A DNA stretch of 64,000 nt, from the NCBI RefSeq assembly GCF_024218795.1, contig NZ_CP100402.1:1-64000 (forward strand), given 5' to 3'. The translations under genes and the position numbers were made by a program. This DNA is from Halorussus aquaticus (GTDB taxonomy: Archaea; Halobacteriota; Halobacteria; Halobacteriales; Haladaptataceae). Every line of letters starts with the position of its first letter. Positions within the stretch are counted from its first letter, which is position 1. This document shows positions 10,184 to 19,960 of the stretch, piece after piece. Below the pieces are notes generated by a model. It worked only from the letters and a program-made list of their open reading frames with translations. It was not told the DNA's origin and did no database searches.

Positions 10184-11032
10184 TCAGTAGAACGCTATTG
10201 TACGCCCATCAACTTCGCCGAGTGAGAGACCGTCGCCCGAGGTTTTCAGCGCGTCGCCGTCGGTGAACGCGTAGTCGGTGAACTCGGTCGTCCGGCGGTT
10301 TCGCCCGTCTGCTTCCATCGCGGCGGGAAGCCGCTCGACGTGGTGTGACGCCCCCGCGCTCGGGATGATGGTCTCGTCAGCCTCCGGAATCGCGGAATCG
10401 ACCGTGACGGTCGCATCGTCCGTGGAAACAGCAGTTACGTCGTGTTCGACACCGGACTCGGGTGTCTCGACGCGAGCGAGTAGTTCCGAGAGTCCGAGTG
10501 ACGGCGGATAGTGCGACGTCCCGCGTTCGAGATGGTGCTTGAGCGCGGTGTGAAACGCCTCGTCCTCGACCGCAATGTAGAGTCGGTACGCTGGGTCTAC
10601 GACGTACTCGTAGCTGTGAATCTGACGGTTGTCGGTAGTGTCCGGGAACGACACTTTGACCGTCTTCTTCCCACTACCGCCAGCGCTGTCAAAGGTCTCT
10701 CCGGGATTCGTTCCAACGCCGAGACTCGGCTGGGTCATCGTACGGAGGTCGCCGACCGCTTCGATGCCGACCGCCGAGACCGCCGGGTCAAACACGTCGT
10801 AGTACTCGTCGCGGCCGACACCGACGATAGCAGCGAGCAGTCCCGCGACGGTCGTTCGCGGTGGAAGGCGATACGTCTGCTTAGTGACCGTCCGGTCGAT
10901 GCGGCGGAAGTGCGCCCAGTCCCCGCGCACCGTGCAGACGAGACACGAGTCTGGGACGCCGTCGGTGAGTTCCGGCGGCGTCTCGCTCCGGTCCGGGGCC
11001 GGGTCCATCGCCCCGGCGTTCGCGTTAGTCAC
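10184..11032 (-). CDS. cas5: Cas5, type I-B Cascade subunit
   Basis: Cas5 binds the 5' handle of the crRNA in Cascade. The 282-residue protein has the typical Cas5 N-terminal RAMP fold segment, with RGDWAHFRRIDRTVTKQTY followed by the strongly conserved PPRTTVAGLLAAIVG near residues 58-72. The family is about 230-280 residues; the first 15-25 residues here look like a disordered extension, so a later start (for example M9) is possible. It lies between cas7 (9-base gap) and cas3 (6-base gap), in one operon. Confidence 0.93.
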   Translation of the reverse strand: MTNANAGAMDPAPDRSETPPELTDGVPDSCLVCTVRGDWAHFRRIDRTVTKQTYRLPPRTTVAGLLAAIVGVGRDEYYDVFDPAVSAVGIEAVGDLRTMTQPSLGVGTNPGETFDSAGGSGKKTVKVSFPDTTDNRQIHSYEYVVDPAYRLYIAVEDEAFHTALKHHLERGTSHYPPSLGLSELLARVETPESGVEHDVTAVSTDDATVTVDSAIPEADETIIPSAGASHHVERLPAAMEADGRNRRTTEFTDYAFTDGDALKTSGDGLSLGEVDGRTIAFY

Positions 11033-11041
11033 GTTCGATCC

Positions 11042-12094
11042 TCACTCATCCGCAGGGAGCGTCTGCTCGAATTCATCGTACACCTCGATTTCGCGCGTCG
11101 GAACGCCGTGGTCTTCGAGAAGCGTGTCGAGGTCGGCCGCCGTGCCGTACTGTTCGCCGTTATAGCTCACGTCGAGGTACTCGTCGCCGACGAAGTGAAC
11201 CGTCTCGACATGATCGTTTACGGACGCGAGCCGGTTCACGAACTTCGTCACGTCGAGCGTCGCGTCGGTGACGTTCCGGAGTTCCGGCTCGGGCTTCGAC
11301 CGTTCGGCATCGAGGTCGAATCCGTTGTGGAGGTCGCCGACGTGGTAGCCGTCGGTCGCGTACTCGACACGGACATAGAGCCGTGGCTCCTGTCCCATCT
11401 TGCTTCGCGAGATGGTCTGATTCTTCATCGCTCGCCAACAGAGCGTGTCGAGACGCTCCACGTCAGTTCGGGTGAGCTTCGTGTCGCTCGCACCGTTCTC
11501 GTCCACCAGTCCGTGGAACGGGAAGATAGCGTACTTCAGTCGGTTGTCGTCAAGGTCGAAGCCACCCGTCTTCTTGTCGTCCTGCGTGGCGATGACGCTG
11601 GTAAGCGTGTTCGACTCTTCGTTCTCTTCGACCGCGTTGAGCGACCGCGCGGGCGAGAACTGGACTGGCCCGGTGTAGTTACCGCCGTCGAAGGCGTCAG
11701 CCACGGCGTCGAGCAGGTCGTTGTCGGTATCGGCGTTGAAACTCAGGGTCGCGCCGAAGTACCGCACGTCAGTCGCCGCGTCGAGAAAGTCGTCGCGGAT
11801 GTCCTCGATTTCTTCGATGGCATCCGCATCGTCGATGTCGCCGAGTACGTCAAGCGCGAGTCGTGCACGAACCTCGCTCTCGTCGCCGGTTTTCTTGATG
11901 AATACGCCGTGATCGTCGGCGTCGAGTTGGTCGCGGAGGTAGCGTTTCAGTCGCACGTCGGTCACGACTGCTTGGTCCGTGATAGGGTCCTTCCGCGGTC
12001 GATTCTCGCCGAGCGGGTTACCGTTCGGGTTGCAGTCCTGTGCGTCGGTGATGAAGACGATTTCGGAGCGGTTTTCGACGGTGTTGTCAGTCAT
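11042..12094 (-). CDS. cas7: Cas7 (Csh2), type I-B Cascade backbone
   Basis: Cas7 polymerises along the crRNA to form the Cascade backbone. The 350-residue protein begins with the Csh2 signature EIVFITDAQDCNPNGNPLG and continues PRKDPITDQAVVTDVRLKRY, both highly conserved in haloarchaeal Cas7. The length matches the family. It follows the cas8b coding region after about 26 bases and precedes cas5. No damage is visible. Confidence 0.95.
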   Translation of the reverse strand: MTDNTVENRSEIVFITDAQDCNPNGNPLGENRPRKDPITDQAVVTDVRLKRYLRDQLDADDHGVFIKKTGDESEVRARLALDVLGDIDDADAIEEIEDIRDDFLDAATDVRYFGATLSFNADTDNDLLDAVADAFDGGNYTGPVQFSPARSLNAVEENEESNTLTSVIATQDDKKTGGFDLDDNRLKYAIFPFHGLVDENGASDTKLTRTDVERLDTLCWRAMKNQTISRSKMGQEPRLYVRVEYATDGYHVGDLHNGFDLDAERSKPEPELRNVTDATLDVTKFVNRLASVNDHVETVHFVGDEYLDVSYNGEQYGTAADLDTLLEDHGVPTREIEVYDEFEQTLPADE

Positions 12095-12120
12095 GGTTGG
12101 AGTCGAAGTGTTGGAGTCGG

Positions 12121-12474
12121 TCAGTCGTCAGTCGATTCCTCGTCGTCGTCGCGGACGCCGAGAGCGTCCATGAGGTTGAATGCTTGATTCCGGGCGTCCG
12201 AACCGTACGCGAGACCGAGAGCGTAGAAGAACCGCAGGTCCTCAACCGGAAGGTTCCACGTCTTCGGTGGCGCGTCAGCGAACGCGTCCGTTAGCAACCG
12301 CTCGGTCTCCGGAAACAGTTGTCCGGACATCCCGAGTTCGCCTGCGTAGACCCCTGAGCGTTGTGTGAGGTCAGAGTACACTCGCTGTATCCGGTCAGTT
12401 GTCAGCCGGTCGGCAGGATGCTGGTTTCGAAGCGTCCGACTCATGTCTCGCTCTCGCGACTGATGGTCGGCCAA
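12121..12474 (-). CDS. Separated Cas8b C-terminus, possible stand-alone Cas11b-like small subunit
   Basis: In type I-B systems a small subunit (Cas11b) can be made by internal translation of the cas8b 3' end. Here that end lies in its own frame after the cas8b frameshift. The first usable starts are TTG at 12474 and ATG at 12444 (MSRTLRNQHPADRL). The 107-117 residue helical product contains LRFFYALGLAYG. Upstream of 12474 the frame is open but has no ATG, GTG or TTG, so this segment is either translated alone or not at all. Whether the cell uses it as Cas11b is inference. Confidence 0.45.
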   Translation of the reverse strand: MADHQSRERDMSRTLRNQHPADRLTTDRIQRVYSDLTQRSGVYAGELGMSGQLFPETERLLTDAFADAPPKTWNLPVEDLRFFYALGLAYGSDARNQAFNLMDALGVRDDDEESTDD

Positions 12475-14282
12475 CTGACTGAGAAGAACGCCAAAGAGGA
12501 ACGCTCCACGTCGTTCGTCGTTGTCCTGAAGCGCGTCCCGTTCTTCGAGAAACCGCTCTGCCGGTACTTTCGCGCGTGATGGTGTTTCACGTTCCCGTCC
12601 GGCGCGAGGTCGGTCGGGTCCGGAAGCGAGTCGCCGAAGTCCAATGCGTCGGGTGTCTCGTTCATCGTCGTTCGTGGTGTAGCTTCGAGTTCGGGTCGGT
12701 CGGCGGGTGCGGAGAGCAGGTCTGCGCGAGCAAGTGCTTCGAGTTGGGCGTACTGGGTGAGAACCAGATACGTCGGAAAGTTCTCTTCGTCGGGATCCAT
12801 GACAGACCCGATTCGCTCGACGTACTGCGAGAGCAGTTTATCCACGGGGACCGACTCACCGGTCAACAGCGCCGTCACGAGCCACTCACGGGGGTCGTTG
12901 CTCGTCGGATCGTCAGCGTCGGAGAACGCCAGCGTGTCCCGGGCGTAACTTCCGCTGGTAATCGCTTTGACTACGTCCTCCGTCTGAGTCGCCTCGGCGA
13001 TGTGCCGCCAACCGTCGGGATCAGGTCGGCGGAATCCCGCGGCCGAACCGAACAGACTACTTTCCAGTACGTCGAGATGGGCTTTCCCAACCTCGCGCGG
13101 CCAGTAGATATCGACGTTCGGCACCTCGTGGAGGACGTTGATGTCGCCGCTGTCGTTACGGACGCCGATGACGTAGAACCGAAGCGCCTCGGCGAACGAT
13201 TCGTCGACGTTTTCAGCGTGTTGCTGAATTCGGTGGATGCTCGTCTCGTCGGCGTCCTCGATAGCGCCGTAGAGCCACTCGGCGGACTCGTGATCGCAAT
13301 CGACGACGTACGGGAGCGTATACACCCGGAGACCATCGCGAGTGCGACTGCAGTTCTCGACCAGCGAGGTACCGGACTGAAGCAGTAATGCGGCCTCCGA
13401 AGAAACCGGGTGGGACCGCCACGACTCGACCTTCTTGAGGTTCGCAAACTTCTCGGAGTGCTGGACGGTGAAGAACGCAAGCGGGTCCTCGGCGGTCCCG
13501 AACACCTCGCCGCGTTCGCCAGTCACCATGCAAGTCCCCTCGCCTTTCGAAGGCGAAGGGACGTTCTTCGTGGCGAGTTTGTGGTTTTTACGCGCAACCA
13601 TCCCGTCGTTCAGGATGGGGAGTTGACCGGGGTAGTAGTAGCCGTTCTCGGGCGTTCCCTCCGGCGGCGCTTCGAGCGAATCGGGGTCGAGCTTGATTGC
13701 GACGGTCGCTACGACCCTCGGGGAGTCGGCGCTCGGGAACGCCGGGCGCAGGTGTTGTTCGATTTCGTCCGCAATGTCGTCGCGGGAGCTAAGCGTCTGG
13801 AGGTCGCGGATAACCCAGCCGTCCGGGTTCTCGTCGGCGACGCGACCAACCGCTTCTTCCTTTCCGCTGGCATTCGACCACTTTTCGAGTTTCTCACTAC
13901 TGTACCGGACCGTCTTATCGAGGTCCCAACCGCCTTTCGCGCCGCGCTCGGTGAGACTGTGGTCGATTCCCCGCCCCCACGGATACCGCGCATATCCGAG
14001 TTTGTCTACGTCGCTCGGCTGAAGCGGGTCGGCGCTAATTCCGTTGAGTTCCGGGCTATCGCCAGTCACGTCTACTTCGAGCGTGACGAGATACCGATCC
14101 TCGTCGTCCTGTACTACGAACTCGTCCAGTTCGCCGGGCGTGTAGTACAGGTCGTATTTGCTGTCGATTTTACCCTCAGCGGCTTCCGTTATCGCACCGT
14201 ACAAGACTTCGAGCCGTCGGAGCGACGAGATTGGCCCGCCTGGATGGTACTCCTCGAACGTCTCGGGGTGCAGGTCCGTCAT
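12121..14282 (-). pseudogene. cas8b: Cas8b (Csh1) large Cascade subunit, interrupted by a one-base frameshift
   Basis: Cas8b recognises the PAM and recruits Cas3. The start ATG at 14282 overlaps the cas6 stop (ATGA) and gives MTDLHPETFEEYHPGG. The first frame is typical of haloarchaeal Cas8b up to about 12,570 (NVKHHHARK) and then runs into unrelated sequence ending at 12441. The true C-terminus (VPAERFLEERDALQDND ... LRFFYALGLAYG ... LMDALG) continues in the next frame to 12121. Joining them needs one extra base, most simply a lost G in AAGGTACC, and would give about 720 residues, close to the length I recall for haloarchaeal Cas8b. A sequencing error, a real mutation or a split subunit are all possible. 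Confidence 0.85.
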
Positions 14283-15100
14283 CGCTGGCCACCATCCGTC
14301 GCCGCACTCGATGACGCACCCGGCAGTTGCTTCGAGTCTTTCTCGATGTTCAGGAAGCCGAGACCGAGGGCGTTCCGCTCGCCGATTCCCGCGTCGAGTG
14401 CAAGGTTGAGGTGGCGACGGTGATGGTCGTCGCGGACTCGATAGCCGAATCGCCACTTGCTCAAAACGTAGGTCATCTCGACACCCTGCGTCACCTCGAC
14501 CGGGACGGCGAAGGTCTTAATGAGATTGTACTCGTCGAAGAGGTCGCCGTCTCGCTCGCTTGGACCGGGGAGATGGTCGTCACAGAACAGCCTGTGCTTC
14601 TTGTCGAGATTATTCTCGATTTGGGTCTTGAATGGCTCCAGCGAGTGTTCCGGTTGCCAGAACGTTGCCTCGTCGCCCTCATTTTCGATACCGTACTCGT
14701 CGGCCTGCCACGGCGGAATGCGGACAAGGACGCCCGTCCCGGTTTCGAGAGTGCCCCGCGTTCCGGGTTCTCCGACGTCCGGAGCGACGGTCGTCACCTC
14801 TTCAACGCGAAACGGCATCTCGCCGACGTTGAACTCTCGGTCGGTAATAACGCTCTCTGCGATAGCCTGAAGGACATCTTGGTCTGTCGCGGCGACAAGT
14901 ACCGTTCGTTCGTCGCCCTCCTCGATGTCGCCCCACGGAAAGACGTTCGAGAACGAGAGACCAACCGGTCGCTCAGCGTCGTGCAACTCGTCGTACTCGG
15001 TTCCGCAAAGTCCTTTCCACAGCCGCCCACGCAGTTCGTGGAAGTGGGAATTATCGTACGCCGCGTCGGCCTGCGCATGGAGGCGAATTAGGAGCCGCAC
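14279..15100 (-). CDS. cas6: Cas6 crRNA-processing endonuclease
   Basis: Cas6 cuts the long CRISPR transcript within repeats. The protein begins VRLLIRLHAQADAAYDNSHF, has a histidine-rich segment near residues 20-25 that probably holds the catalytic His, and ends with the glycine-rich loop GIGERNALGLGF. I prefer GTG 15100 (273 residues), because GGAGG lies 8 bases upstream; GTG 15109 (276 residues) would overlap that site. It is the first gene of the leftward cas operon, and its TGA overlaps the cas8b ATG. Its 5' end is back-to-back with leader 2. Confidence 0.92.
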   Translation of the reverse strand: MRLLIRLHAQADAAYDNSHFHELRGRLWKGLCGTEYDELHDAERPVGLSFSNVFPWGDIEEGDERTVLVAATDQDVLQAIAESVITDREFNVGEMPFRVEEVTTVAPDVGEPGTRGTLETGTGVLVRIPPWQADEYGIENEGDEATFWQPEHSLEPFKTQIENNLDKKHRLFCDDHLPGPSERDGDLFDEYNLIKTFAVPVEVTQGVEMTYVLSKWRFGYRVRDDHHRRHLNLALDAGIGERNALGLGFLNIEKDSKQLPGASSSAATDGGQR

Positions 15101-15264
15101 TCTCTCCACCTCCGAGGACGTTCATTCAACCTAACCATTGCATACGACCACCCCTCTGAAGGGACACCAAATGAATGTTGTGCTCGAGGAACAGATCACC
15201 GGGGTAATAGTACACTCCCAGCGAGGGAAACTGCTCGACAAAATCGTATTCCACTGGCCGTGAT

Positions 15265-15364
15265 TCTCCGTCGACCCCCAGGGGTTTGGGGTGAATTGAG
15301 GGTCGACGGAAACACTTGTATGCGTTCGCCCACGACAACACGTGTAGCCGGTGATTCCGGCATG
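15265..15364 (+). promoter_or_regulatory. CRISPR leader 2
   Basis: Exactly 100 bases match leaders 1 and 3: TCCGTCGACCC, a short G/T-rich spacer, GGGTCGACGGA, AAACACTTGTATG, then GCCGGTGATTCCGGC and CATG next to the first repeat. Its last 30 bases match leader 1 better than leader 3. The 165 bases between it and cas6 (15101-15264) must hold the leftward cas promoter; I see no clear TATA box there. Confidence 0.8.
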
Positions 15365-17947
15365 GTTCCAGACGCACCCTTGTGGGGTTGAAGCCCAGAC
15401 TGCGTTGGTCGGGGTCTCCTCGGCGGCGGTTCCAGACGCACCCTTGTGGGGTTGAAGCACCGCCGTCATCGAACATGTGACGCCGTCGCCGGTGTTCCAG
15501 ACGCACCCTTGTGGGGTTGAAGCTCTGACGCAGGCCGGTGTCGAAGCGGTTGTTCCGCGGTTCCAGACGCACCCTTGTGGGGTTGAAGCGGAGGGACGGG
15601 CGATGTCTGACGCCGACCTGAAAGTGTTCCAGACGCACCCTTGTGGGGTTGAAGCACTCATTCGTTGACCTTCTGTCGAGCGCGCCGGGTTCCAGACGCA
15701 CCCTTGTGGGGTTGAAGCACTACGGTAGTAGGCCCGCTATGAAAAGTATGCCGGTTCCAGACGCACCCTTGTGGGGTTGAAGCGATAGCGTCCGAGCGGT
15801 CGCGGGTCATAGTCCGTCAAGTTCCAGACGCACCCTTGTGGGGTTGAAGCACTACGGTAGTAGGCCCGCTATGAAAAGTATGCCGGTTCCAGACGCACCC
15901 TTGTGGGGTTGAAGCGATAGCGTCCGAGCGGTCGCGGGTCATAGTCCGTCAAGTTCCAGACGCACCCTTGTGGGGTTGAAGCGTCAAACCCGTGTACGAA
16001 CTCTCGAAAGAGGAGTGTTCCAGACGCACCCTTGTGGGGTTGAAGCGCGCGGCCCAGCGTCGACGCCGACAGACACGTCCGAGTTCCAGACGCACCCTTG
16101 TGGGGTTGAAGCTCATATATCTTCCCCGGCGCGAAGAAAGGGCCAGGGGTTCCAGACGCACCCTTGTGGGGTTGAAGCTCATATATCTTCCCCGGCGCGA
16201 AGAAAGGGCCAGGGGTTCCAGACGCACCCTTGTGGGGTTGAAGCGACCTCGGGGACGCTTCGAGCGCCAGCGACCCGGGTTCCAGACGCACCCTTGTGGG
16301 GTTGAAGCGTCGGGGCCCGGCTTGCCAACCGTTCGCCCGACGCGTTCCAGACGCACCCTTGTGGGGTTGAAGCGTGCTGTCGCTGGCGGGCAAGGACGTC
16401 GGCGACTCGCGTTCCAGACGCACCCTTGTGGGGTTGAAGCGACGTCGTCATCTGTGATCCGCCCGCGACGAGCGGCGTTCCAGACGCACCCTTGTGGGGT
16501 TGAAGCGTCGAACGGTACGCCGACGAGTTGAGCGTCCAACGTTCCAGACGCACCCTTGTGGGGTTGAAGCGCGCCTGAGGGCGAGACGCTGCGACTCCCC
16601 GGAGTTGTTCCAGACGCACCCTTGTGGGGTTGAAGCACGAGTTTCGGATATCTGGCGGCGTTGGCGATTGTGTTCCAGACGCACCCTTGTGGGGTTGAAG
16701 CTGGAACTTCAGGACGATTCCGCCTAGGATGAAGGTTCCAGACGCACCCTTGTGGGGTTGAAGCGTGAGACTCGCCGCCGTTGATACCGTCAAAAAACTG
16801 TTCCAGACGCACCCTTGTGGGGTTGAAGCTCAGCGCGCTGAACTTTCCGGCGATGGTCCTGATGTGTTCCAGACGCACCCTTGTGGGGTTGAAGCTCCGG
16901 CAAGCGCGTGGTCGGCCCGGACGCTGGCGAGTTCCAGACGCACCCTTGTGGGGTTGAAGCGTCGGTGGCCTCCGTCCGGGCGGAGCGTTAGCGTCCCGTT
17001 CCAGACGCACCCTTGTGGGGTTGAAGCAACCCGATTATCCGGTAAAAGCGTTTCCGGCTTATGTTCCAGACGCACCCTTGTGGGGTTGAAGCGGCCGTTT
17101 ACCATCCCGGCCGCGGACCTCAACCGTGTTCCAGACGCACCCTTGTGGGGTTGAAGCGTCGGTGGCCTCCGTCCGGGCGGAGCGTTAGCGTCCCGTTCCA
17201 GACGCACCCTTGTGGGGTTGAAGCAACCCGATTATCCGGTAAAAGCGTTTCCGGCTTATGTTCCAGACGCACCCTTGTGGGGTTGAAGCGGCCGTTTACC
17301 ATCCCGGCCGCGGACCTCAACCGTGTTCCAGACGCACCCTTGTGGGGTTGAAGCTCGACCCTCTGAGCGACGAGGTCATCGAGCGGCCGAGTTCCAGACG
17401 CACCCTTGTGGGGTTGAAGCCAGCGTCTCGACATCTCAGACGGCCGAACGGAGGTGTTCCAGACGCACCCTTGTGGGGTTGAAGCGACGGCTCGATCTCC
17501 TACAACCTGAAGGCAAACGGCGTTCCAGACGCACCCTTGTGGGGTTAAAGCATCACCGCCGACACCATGTCGCTGTTGTCGTAGAGCGGTTCCAGACGCA
17601 CCCTTGTGGGGTTGAAGCGTCGCGGGCGTCACTACGGCCCAGTTCGCGCTCGGGGTTCCAGACGCACCCTTGTGGGGTTGAAGCGCGGAGATTTGCCGCG
17701 TGACCATGAAGCTCTGGTTCCAGACGCACCCTTGTGGGGTTGAAGCGTCGGATAATCGCTCCGAGCGCGAGCTTCACGAGTGCGTTGGTTCCAGACGCAC
17801 CCTTGTGGGGTTGAAGCAGCCAGCGACTCCTGCGCGCCGTAGGAGAGGCGACCGTTCCAGACGCACCCTTGTGGGGTTGAAGCTGGGACACCAAAGCCGG
17901 TACGGCGGCCATGCTCAGTTCCAGACGTACCCTTGTGGGGTTGAAGC
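15365..17947 (+). CRISPR. CRISPR array 2, 40 repeats plus a terminal fragment
   Basis: Forty 30-bp repeats, GTTCCAGACGCACCC followed by TTGTGGGGTTGAAGC, all of the ACGC type, with 39 spacers of 34-37 bp. The leader is on the left. Repeat 34 (17522) has one change near its end, and the last repeat (17918) reads GACGTACCC. A 10-base repeat start at 17983, at the right spacing, marks a truncated extra unit. Blocks are duplicated in tandem: two spacers (15719-15850 and 15851-15982), one spacer (16113/16179) and three spacers (16961-17157 and 17158-17354). Confidence 0.98.
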
Positions 17948-18002
17948 GTGTTTCCCTCGTATTCCCTCGAAGGAACAAGGTTGTTCCAGATGTAGTATCT
18001 CA

Positions 18003-18017
18003 CGAAAGAACTTTAAC
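18003..18017 (+). promoter_or_regulatory. Probable cas4-cas1-cas2 promoter (BRE/TATA)
   Basis: A purine-rich CGAAAG at 18003 followed by CTTTAAC at 18011 lies about 25-30 bases before the cas4 ATG. This is the spacing expected for a haloarchaeal BRE/TATA pair with a leaderless or short-leader transcript. It sits between the end of array 2 and cas4. Confidence 0.35.
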
Positions 18018-18041
18018 TGAACAACATTTCTTCCAGATCTA

Positions 18042-18599
18042 ATGGCTGAGGATGACAAAAGTAGCGTAGACCGTTATCTCGCCGCTGAGCGCGACCCCCA
18101 CCGTGAACCGAAGATCCGGATAACAGGTCTGATGGTTCAGTACTATCACGTTTGTGAGCGCGAACTCTGGTTCATGTCTCGTGGGTTAGACATCGACCGT
18201 GGAACCACGAACATTCAGCGAGGAAGCTACGTCGACGAAAACAGTTACGACGACCGCCGGAAGTCGTACCAGATTAACGGCCGGATTCAACTCGACGTGC
18301 TCGACTCCGGCGACGTAATGGAGGTGAAGGTCTCTTCGACGCTGGAGAAGCCCGCTCGGATGCAACTGCTGTACTACCTCTGGTATCTCGAAGAAGTTCT
18401 CGAAATCGAGAAAGACGGCGTTCTCGCATATCCGAAGGAACGGAAACGCGAAAGCGTCGAACTAAACGACGAAACACGGTCAGAAATCGAAGACACCATC
18501 CGCGGGATCATCAGGGTGGTCGAACGCGACGCACCGCCAGCGTTAGAGAAGAAACCATACTGCGACGCTTGTCTCTACCAGGACATCTGTTGGGTATAA
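18042..18599 (+). CDS. cas4: Cas4 nuclease, spacer adaptation
   Basis: Cas4 is a RecB-like nuclease with an iron-sulphur cluster that trims prespacers and selects PAMs. The 185-residue protein has the four cluster cysteines C38 (VCEREL) and C174, C177, C183 (CDACLYQDIC), and nuclease residues in LDVLDSGDVMEVKVSS followed by QLLYYLWYL. Length and motif order are normal. It heads the cas4-cas1-cas2 operon; cas1 starts two bases after its stop. Confidence 0.95.
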   Translation: MAEDDKSSVDRYLAAERDPHREPKIRITGLMVQYYHVCERELWFMSRGLDIDRGTTNIQRGSYVDENSYDDRRKSYQINGRIQLDVLDSGDVMEVKVSSTLEKPARMQLLYYLWYLEEVLEIEKDGVLAYPKERKRESVELNDETRSEIEDTIRGIIRVVERDAPPALEKKPYCDACLYQDICWV

Positions 18600-18601
18600 C
18601 G

Positions 18602-19531
18602 ATGCCAAAGGACAATCACCACATCTTCGCCGACGGCGAGTTGTCTCGAAACGAAGGCACCCTCCGAATTGATACCTTGGATGGTGAGACGAAATATCTC
18701 CCGGTCGAGAGCGTGGATACGCTGTATCTCCACGGCCAAATCGACTTCAACACGCGGGCACTCGGCCTGCTCAACGAACACGGCGTTCCGGTTCACGTGT
18801 TCGGGTGGAAAGACTACTACCGGGGGTCGTACCTTCCGAAGCGCGAGCAAGTCTCCGGAAACACGGTCGTCGAACAAGTTCGGGCGTACGACGACCACGA
18901 CCGCCGACTCCGTATCGCTCACGACATCATCGCCGCTAGCATTCACAACATGCGGGCGAACATCCAGTACTACGACGGACGGAAAGAAGACTTCACAAGC
19001 GCAGTAGACCGCCTCAAAGAGCAGAAAGCGCGTGTCGAAGACACAACCGAAATCGACGAACTTCACGGTCTCGAAGCGACCGCACGGAAGATTTATTATC
19101 GGTGTTTCGACCGTATTCTCCGAGACCCCTTCGAGTTGACGAAGCGAGAATACAATCCGCCGACGAACGAAGCGAACGCCTTAATCTCGTTTCTGAACTC
19201 CATGGTGTACACAACGTGCGTGTCGGCGATTCGGAAGACGGCTCTCGACCCGACGATTGGGTTCGTCCATGAACCGGGCGAGCGTCGGTTCACGCTCTCG
19301 CTCGACATCGCGGATATCTTCAAGCCGATTCTCGCAGATAGGGTTTTGTTCCGACTCGTCAATCGCCAGCAGATTAGTATCGAAGACTTCGAAAGCGAGC
19401 TTGAAGGGTGTCTGCTTACTGAGGATGGCCGCGTGGCGGTTCTTGAGGCGTTCGAGGAAACGCTCGACCGGACGGTTGAACATCCACGACTTGAACGGAA
19501 CGTGAGTTACAAGACGCTCGTTCAGAACTGA
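18602..19531 (+). CDS. cas1: Cas1 integrase, type I-B
   Basis: Cas1 inserts new spacers at the leader end of arrays, together with Cas2. I use ATG 18602 (MPKDNHHIF, 309 residues), two bases after the cas4 stop; an upstream start would overlap cas4 without a conserved N-terminus. Probable metal ligands are E158 (HGLEAT), H223 (GFVHEPG) and D235/D238 (SLDIADIFKP). All motifs are present, so the adaptation machinery looks intact. Confidence 0.96.
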   Translation: MPKDNHHIFADGELSRNEGTLRIDTLDGETKYLPVESVDTLYLHGQIDFNTRALGLLNEHGVPVHVFGWKDYYRGSYLPKREQVSGNTVVEQVRAYDDHDRRLRIAHDIIAASIHNMRANIQYYDGRKEDFTSAVDRLKEQKARVEDTTEIDELHGLEATARKIYYRCFDRILRDPFELTKREYNPPTNEANALISFLNSMVYTTCVSAIRKTALDPTIGFVHEPGERRFTLSLDIADIFKPILADRVLFRLVNRQQISIEDFESELEGCLLTEDGRVAVLEAFEETLDRTVEHPRLERNVSYKTLVQN

Positions 19532-19602
19532 CGTGTATAGCTTGAAGAAACACATCCTGACGGGTGAACCGTATCGGCCAACGGAGCGGTGGTGGTAACG
19601 TG

Positions 19603-19860
19603 ATGGTGATCGTCGTCTACGACGTTCCGGCAGAGCGAACTCGGATTTACCGAAAACTCCTGCGTCGGCGACTCGAACACCTCCAGCAATCCGTCTTCTA
19701 TGGTGATCTCACCCAAGGACAAATAACCGAGATGAAAAACGAAATCCGAACAAAGTTAGATTCAGATGATTCGGTTATCGTGTTTGAAGCGGGGTCGTCA
19801 GCAATCGTCGATTACACGACGTTCGGAGACACCGACGAACCCGGAAGTCGGTTTACCTAA
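19603..19860 (+). CDS. cas2: Cas2, spacer adaptation
   Basis: Cas2 forms the core of the Cas1-Cas2 integration complex. I use ATG 19603, giving VIVVYDVPAERTRIYRKLLR with the conserved Asp at residue 7; a GTG at 19564 would add 13 untypical residues. The 85-residue length is normal and it ends GDTDEPGSRFT. Its stop codon is directly followed by leader 3, so it abuts array 3. Confidence 0.94.
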   Translation: MVIVVYDVPAERTRIYRKLLRRRLEHLQQSVFYGDLTQGQITEMKNEIRTKLDSDDSVIVFEAGSSAIVDYTTFGDTDEPGSRFT

Positions 19861-19960
19861 TCTCCGTCGACCCCCGGGGGTTTGGGGTGAATTGAGGGTC
19901 GACGGAAACACTTGTATGTGTTCGCCCACGAGAGCCTATCAAGCCGGGAAATCCGGCATG
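19861..19960 (+). promoter_or_regulatory. CRISPR leader 3
   Basis: A 100-base leader like leaders 1 and 2 with the same TCCGTCGACC/GGTCGACGGA inverted repeat and AAACACTTGTATG. Its last 30 bases differ (GAGAGCCTATCAAGCC GGGAAATCCGGCATG), although the terminal CCGG-ATCCGGCATG pattern is kept. It goes with ATGC-type repeats, whereas leaders 1 and 2 go with ACGC-type repeats. Confidence 0.8.

Noticed and set aside
10511-12187. A 558-codon ORF on the plus strand opposite cas5 and cas7
   Set aside because: It is the antisense shadow of two strongly conserved cas genes in GC-rich DNA; its product is rich in Arg and Val and resembles nothing.
13410-15091. Plus-strand ORFs of 337 and 254 codons opposite cas8b and cas6
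   Set aside because: Antisense shadows of conserved genes, with no acidic haloarchaeal composition.
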